Origin: an uncultured Collinsella sp.
GTDB lineage: Bacteria > Actinomycetota > Coriobacteriia > Coriobacteriales > Coriobacteriaceae
Reading direction: 5' to 3'
DNA: 7,218 nt
Assembly: GCA_900551665.1 (NCBI GenBank)
Contig: URWW01000051.1
Location: forward strand, 1 to 7,218
How positions within the stretch are numbered: the first letter of the stretch is position 1; the number at the start of each line of letters is the position of its first letter. Position numbers and translations under genes: made by a program. The notes under the pieces are model-generated. The model ran no database searches. It was given only the letters and a program-made list of their open reading frames with translations, and was not told the DNA's origin. This document shows positions 3,812 to 7,218 of the stretch, in pieces.

Positions 3812-6205
3812 TTAGCGGCGGCGCTTCATCGTCTTGCTGCCCTCGCCCGGCATGAGGCGGCGAGCATCGTAGACGCTCTCGACGGCGCCAATTGCGCCGA
3901 GGAGCGGGTCGAGGCGGCTCGCGTCGGAGATCTCGATGAGGAAGCGCAGAGTCGCGATCCCCTCGCGATTGGTGGACGTGGCGGCAGAAAGAATGTTACC
4001 GCCGGCGTCGCCGATCGCGATGGTGACGTCCTTGAGCAGGCCCATGCGGTCGATGCACTCGACAACGATCTCGACCTGGAAGAGGGCGTCGGCGCCGTTA
4101 TCCCAGCTCACGCCAATCATCCGCTCGGGATGCTCCATGAGCCCCTTGACGTTGGGGCAGGTGGCGCGATGGACGGAGACGCCGCGGCCGCGGGTGATGA
4201 ACCCCACGATGTCATCGCCCGTTACGGGATTGCAGCAATGCGCGAGGCGCACGAGCATGCTATCGCCCTCGGCACCCTCGACGAGCACGCCGCTGTTGCC
4301 CTTGGAACGCTTGCCCTTGCCGCTACCGCCCGTGCGCGGCGGCTGATGCACCACGCTCGCGATGGCCTCCGCCTTGGCATCGGCGGCGCTCTGGGGCCTG
4401 GGATCGAGAATCGCCTGGACCTTGTTTCCCACGGCTCGCGGCTGGACCTTGCCGGCGCCCACCGCTGCGAACAGATCCTCGAGGGACTTGTAATTCATAT
4501 CGGCGGCGACCGCGTTCAGCGCGCGGGTAGAGCGAGGGGTGGAGATGCCATAGCCGCGCTTGCGCAAATCGCGGGAAAGCATCTCTCGACCAGCCGCGGC
4601 ATCCTCGTCCTTAGTGGCCGCCGCGAAATACCGGCGGATCTTGGACTTGGCGCTCGGTGTCTTGACGATGTTCAGCCAGTCGCGCGAGGGTTTGGCGTTC
4701 TTGTTGGTGAGGATTTCAACACGGTCGCCCATCGACAGCTCGTGGGTGAGCGGGGCCACGGCGCCGTTGATGATCGCGCCCACACAATGGTTGCCAACCT
4801 CGGTATGGACCGCATAGGCGAAATCGAGAGGAGTGGACCCCACACGGAGGTTGAGCACCTCGCCCTTGGGTGTGAAGACGTAGATCTCCTGGTCGTACAG
4901 CTCGACCTTGAGAGAATGCAGGAACTCCTTGGGATCCTCGATCTCGTCGCTCGCGGCCCAATCGAGGCTGCGCTTGAAGGCGTTGATCTGGTCATCCAAG
5001 CTCTGGGCGCCGGCGTCCTTACGGGCGCTCGAACCGCCCGAGCGCTTGTAGAGCCAATGCGCGGCGATGCCGTATTCGGCCTGCTCGTGCATCTCGTACG
5101 TGCGAATCTGAATCTCGAGCGGACGGGCCGTGGGACCGATGACCGTGGTGTGCAGGCTCTGGTAGTTGTTGGCCTTGGGCATGTTGATGTAATCCTTGAA
5201 GCGCCCGGGCACGGGCGTCCACAGGGAGTGCGCGGCGCCGAGCGTGGAATAGCAATCGACGACGCTCTTGGTGATCACGCGCAGAGCGACCAGGTCGTAG
5301 ATCTCGGAGAACTCCTTGCCCTTGCGCTTCATCTTCTGATAGATCGACCAGTAGTGCTTGGAGCGGCCCGTGATCTGGTAGCCCTCGATACCGGCGCGCT
5401 TCAGCTCGTCGTCGAGTGCCTTGATGGTCTCGGCCAAGAAGCGCTCGCGGGCCTCGCGGCTCTCGCTCACCATACGGGCGATGCGCTGGTACGCCTCGGG
5501 CTCAAGGTAGAAGAACGACAGGTCCTCGAGCTCCCATTTGATGGAGCTCATGCCCAAGCGGTCGGCGAGCGGCGCGTAGACGTCCATGGTCTCGCGCGCC
5601 TTGAACAAGCGGCGATCGGCGGGCAGCGCCGCCAAGGTGCGCATATTGTGCAGTCGGTCTGCGAGCTTGACGATGACCACGCGGATGTCGCGGCTCATCG
5701 CGAGGAACATCTTGCGCAGGTTGAGCGCCTGCTTGCCGTCCATGGTATCGACGTCGATGTTGGTGAGCTTGGTCACGCCGTCCACGAGATCTGCGACAGT
5801 CGCGCCGAAGAACGCCGTGACGTCCGCAAGCGAGGTGGTGGTGTCCTCGACCGTGTCGTGCAGCAGCGCCGCGCAAACCACGTCGCAGTCCATCTTGAGC
5901 TCGGACAAGATGATGGCGACCTCTACCGGATGGTTGATGTAGGCCTCGCCGCTGCGGCGCTTCTGCGCGCAATGCTTCTCGGCGGCGAAACAGTACGCCT
6001 GCTCGACGAGGGCGCAATCCTGCTCCCCCATGTACTTGCGTACCAGTGAGGCCAGTCGGTCGTAGCTGTCCGCCTGGAACTCGGTGGGCAAATCGTCCGC
6101 ATGCGCGTAGTGCACCATCTCGGCGCTCGGGCGCAGAGATTCGGCACCCGCCTTGTACTCCATGGCCTTGTCCGGATGGGTCCCTGTGGCCGTCTGTTTA
6201 TCCAT
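3812..6205 (-). CDS. relA: Bifunctional (p)ppGpp synthetase/hydrolase (Rel/SpoT family)
   Basis: This enzyme makes (p)ppGpp from ATP and GTP/GDP during amino-acid starvation and hydrolyses it afterwards; it drives the stringent response on the ribosome. The protein has 797 residues, near the long actinobacterial form. The HD hydrolase domain (about 60-210) is intact, with His92 in NHPVEVA, HD 116-117 in LLHDTVED, and Asp183 in LADRLHN. The synthetase domain (about 275-390) has GRSKHYWSIYQKMK, then RFKD (335-338), the charge motif of bifunctional enzymes (monofunctional RelA has EFDD), and EIQIRT (364-369). TGS follows at about 438-500, then the conserved cysteine region AHCCNP (655-660) with His679 and Cys683, and a C-terminal ACT/RRM domain (about 708-780). 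A basic Gly/Ser/Lys linker lies near 625-640. I chose ATG at 6205 because GAGGGGGG sits 7-8 bases upstream; an in-frame GTG at 6214 has no such site. It overlaps the upstream helicase gene by 8 nt, so translation is probably coupled. Confidence 0.97.
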   Translation of the reverse strand: MDKQTATGTHPDKAMEYKAGAESLRPSAEMVHYAHADDLPTEFQADSYDRLASLVRKYMGEQDCALVEQAYCFAAEKHCAQKRRSGEAYINHPVEVAIILSELKMDCDVVCAALLHDTVEDTTTSLADVTAFFGATVADLVDGVTKLTNIDVDTMDGKQALNLRKMFLAMSRDIRVVIVKLADRLHNMRTLAALPADRRLFKARETMDVYAPLADRLGMSSIKWELEDLSFFYLEPEAYQRIARMVSESREARERFLAETIKALDDELKRAGIEGYQITGRSKHYWSIYQKMKRKGKEFSEIYDLVALRVITKSVVDCYSTLGAAHSLWTPVPGRFKDYINMPKANNYQSLHTTVIGPTARPLEIQIRTYEMHEQAEYGIAAHWLYKRSGGSSARKDAGAQSLDDQINAFKRSLDWAASDEIEDPKEFLHSLKVELYDQEIYVFTPKGEVLNLRVGSTPLDFAYAVHTEVGNHCVGAIINGAVAPLTHELSMGDRVEILTNKNAKPSRDWLNIVKTPSAKSKIRRYFAAATKDEDAAAGREMLSRDLRKRGYGISTPRSTRALNAVAADMNYKSLEDLFAAVGAGKVQPRAVGNKVQAILDPRPQSAADAKAEAIASVVHQPPRTGGSGKGKRSKGNSGVLVEGAEGDSMLVRLAHCCNPVTGDDIVGFITRGRGVSVHRATCPNVKGLMEHPERMIGVSWDNGADALFQVEIVVECIDRMGLLKDVTIAIGDAGGNILSAATSTNREGIATLRFLIEISDASRLDPLLGAIGAVESVYDARRLMPGEGSKTMKRRR

Positions 6206-7218
6206 TGACGGCACCCCCCTCGTGTACCTGCGGTGTTATGGGACGGTTGATGCGTGTCAGCATATCATGCGCGGACGCGGAAAGCGCCCAGTCGCGGAAG
6301 GCAGAGAACTCTCGGCGGGCGTGAAGGCCCTCGAGATACAGAATCGAGCGATTCAGGTCGACATGGCCGGGGTTCTCGACCATCTCGATGGCCCGGACAT
6401 CGTCATCGCCGGCCACGTGTGCAAAGCCGAGTTCCTCGAAAATGGCCAGGCCGCTGGGCACCGCACGTTCGTCGACGGGCGTGCGGGCATCGACTGCCAG
6501 GCACATCTGCGCGATGTCGAGGTCGCTCGCGGGCAGTGGGCCCGTGGGCGCCCCGCCGCGATGGCGGCGCCACATGGTCTGCAGCGCGCGATACAGCGTC
6601 ACCAACTCGCGACGATCGGGGGCCGCGGCGTCCAAAAGCCGCTCGTTGATGCGCGCGTCGCGGCCGGAGTAGAGCAGGTGGATGCTGGCGGGCGCCCCAT
6701 CGCGCCCCGCGCGGCCGCTCATCTGATTGAACTCGATATCGCCAAAGGGCATATGGTAGAGGACCACATGACGGATGTCGGGAATGTTCACTCCCTCGCC
6801 AAAGGCGGAGGTGGATACGATGCATGCGAGCTCGCCGTCTCGGAAGGCGGCCTCGACGGAGGCACGCTCGGGCCGCGTGAGCCCCGCATGGTAAAACGCG
6901 ATGCGGGCGCCCAACTCAGGCACTCGCCGCCGCAACGTACGGCACAGCGCCTGGGCCTGATCGCGCGAGTTCACGTACACCACGCTCTTCTGCCCCATGG
7001 CAACGATCGACACCAGCCTGTTCTCGCGGCTGGAAAGATCGCGACCATCGTCGAGCTCCAGATTCTCGCGCACGGCGGCGTCCACGACCTGGGCGTCGAC
7101 GGGCAAAAGACGGCGGATCTCTGCCGCGACCTCGGCCGAAGCGGTCGCAGTCACCGCAAGCACAGTTGGATCGAGCAGGTCGTGCAGGATCTGGGGCATG
7201 TCGAGGTAGGCCGTACGG
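6198..7218 (-). CDS. C-terminal part of a RecQ-like helicase, probably the end of a RecJ-helicase fusion (5' end outside window)
   Basis: The frame is open to the right edge, so only the last 339 residues are visible. Counting from the Met at 7199, it shows superfamily 2 helicase motifs in RecQ style: VLAVTATAS (13-21, motif III region), SVVYVNSRDQA (72-82, motif IV), IVSTSAFGEGVNIPD (127-141, motif V) and NQMSGRAGRDG (158-168, motif VI with the arginine finger). The RecQ zinc and HRDC domains do not follow. Instead there are about 150 residues with a winged-helix-like GLAIFEELGF segment and LNRSILYLEGLHARREFSAF, which resembles the C-terminal tail of Firmicutes-type RecJ exonucleases. recJ commonly precedes relA, so I infer a RecJ nuclease fused to a helicase module, acting in recombination and repair. 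The N-terminal DHH nuclease part and the Walker A and DEAD-type motifs would lie beyond the window. A stand-alone RecQ-like helicase is the alternative. The stop overlaps the relA start by 8 nt. Confidence 0.8.
   Translation of the reverse strand, partial: RTAYLDMPQILHDLLDPTVLAVTATASAEVAAEIRRLLPVDAQVVDAAVRENLELDDGRDLSSRENRLVSIVAMGQKSVVYVNSRDQAQALCRTLRRRVPELGARIAFYHAGLTRPERASVEAAFRDGELACIVSTSAFGEGVNIPDIRHVVLYHMPFGDIEFNQMSGRAGRDGAPASIHLLYSGRDARINERLLDAAAPDRRELVTLYRALQTMWRRHRGGAPTGPLPASDLDIAQMCLAVDARTPVDERAVPSGLAIFEELGFAHVAGDDDVRAIEMVENPGHVDLNRSILYLEGLHARREFSAFRDWALSASAHDMLTRINRPITPQVHEGGAVNG

Noticed and set aside
3140..6049. A 969-codon open frame on the plus strand
   Set aside because: It lies antisense to relA and the MBL hydrolase gene, both of which have full family motifs. 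Long antisense frames are common opposite GC-rich genes, and its translation is low-complexity Ala/Gly/Asp/Leu/Val-rich sequence without any family motif.
1..7218. A mobile element, CRISPR array, prophage, toxin-antitoxin pair or defence system
   Set aside because: I found no direct-repeat arrays, terminal inverted repeats with target duplications, transposase or integrase motifs. All sizeable minus-strand genes are core housekeeping functions.

Overview
All identifiable genes lie on the minus strand, so the window is read from right to left. The DNA is GC-rich and nearly all of it is core housekeeping sequence. Four things suggest a high-GC Gram-positive of the class Coriobacteriia (Collinsella or a relative): the form of the long bifunctional Rel protein, a RecQ-like helicase module carrying what looks like a RecJ-type C-terminus directly before relA, an infC gene without a standard start codon, and the general character of the proteins. 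This placement is inferred from recalled family features, not from a search.

Layout in the direction of transcription: (1) 7218-6198, the C-terminal 339 residues of a RecQ-like helicase, probably the end of a RecJ-helicase fusion, whose gene starts outside the window. (2) 6205-3812, relA/rel, a full-length bifunctional (p)ppGpp synthetase/hydrolase that overlaps the helicase gene by 8 nt. (3) A 67-nt gap with an imperfect palindrome, then 3744-3046, a glyoxalase-II-like metallo-beta-lactamase-fold hydrolase. (4) 2931-2065, class II fructose-1,6-bisphosphate aldolase (fba), ending in a strong intrinsic terminator. (5) 1999-1914, tRNA-Leu(CAA), starting two bases after the terminator's T-tract and apparently driven by a promoter nested in that terminator. 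(6) About 290 bases of promoter and leader with an attenuator-like terminator, followed by the translation operon infC-rpmI-rplT (1627-440), closed by an intrinsic terminator at 392-430. (7) 391-1, a stretch with no gene I can defend.

The groups are related in function. Rel adjusts ribosome synthesis and central metabolism to amino-acid supply. infC-rpmI-rplT makes IF3, L35 and L20, and is typically autoregulated by IF3 or L20. fba supplies glycolysis/gluconeogenesis. The RecJ-type protein serves DNA repair.

I see no mobile element, CRISPR array, toxin-antitoxin pair, defence island or new multi-gene system. The points worth a second look are regulatory: an apparent AUA start codon for infC, an attenuator and alternative pairing in its leader, a tRNA promoter inside the fba terminator, a recurring extended -10 sequence, and the unexplained left edge.
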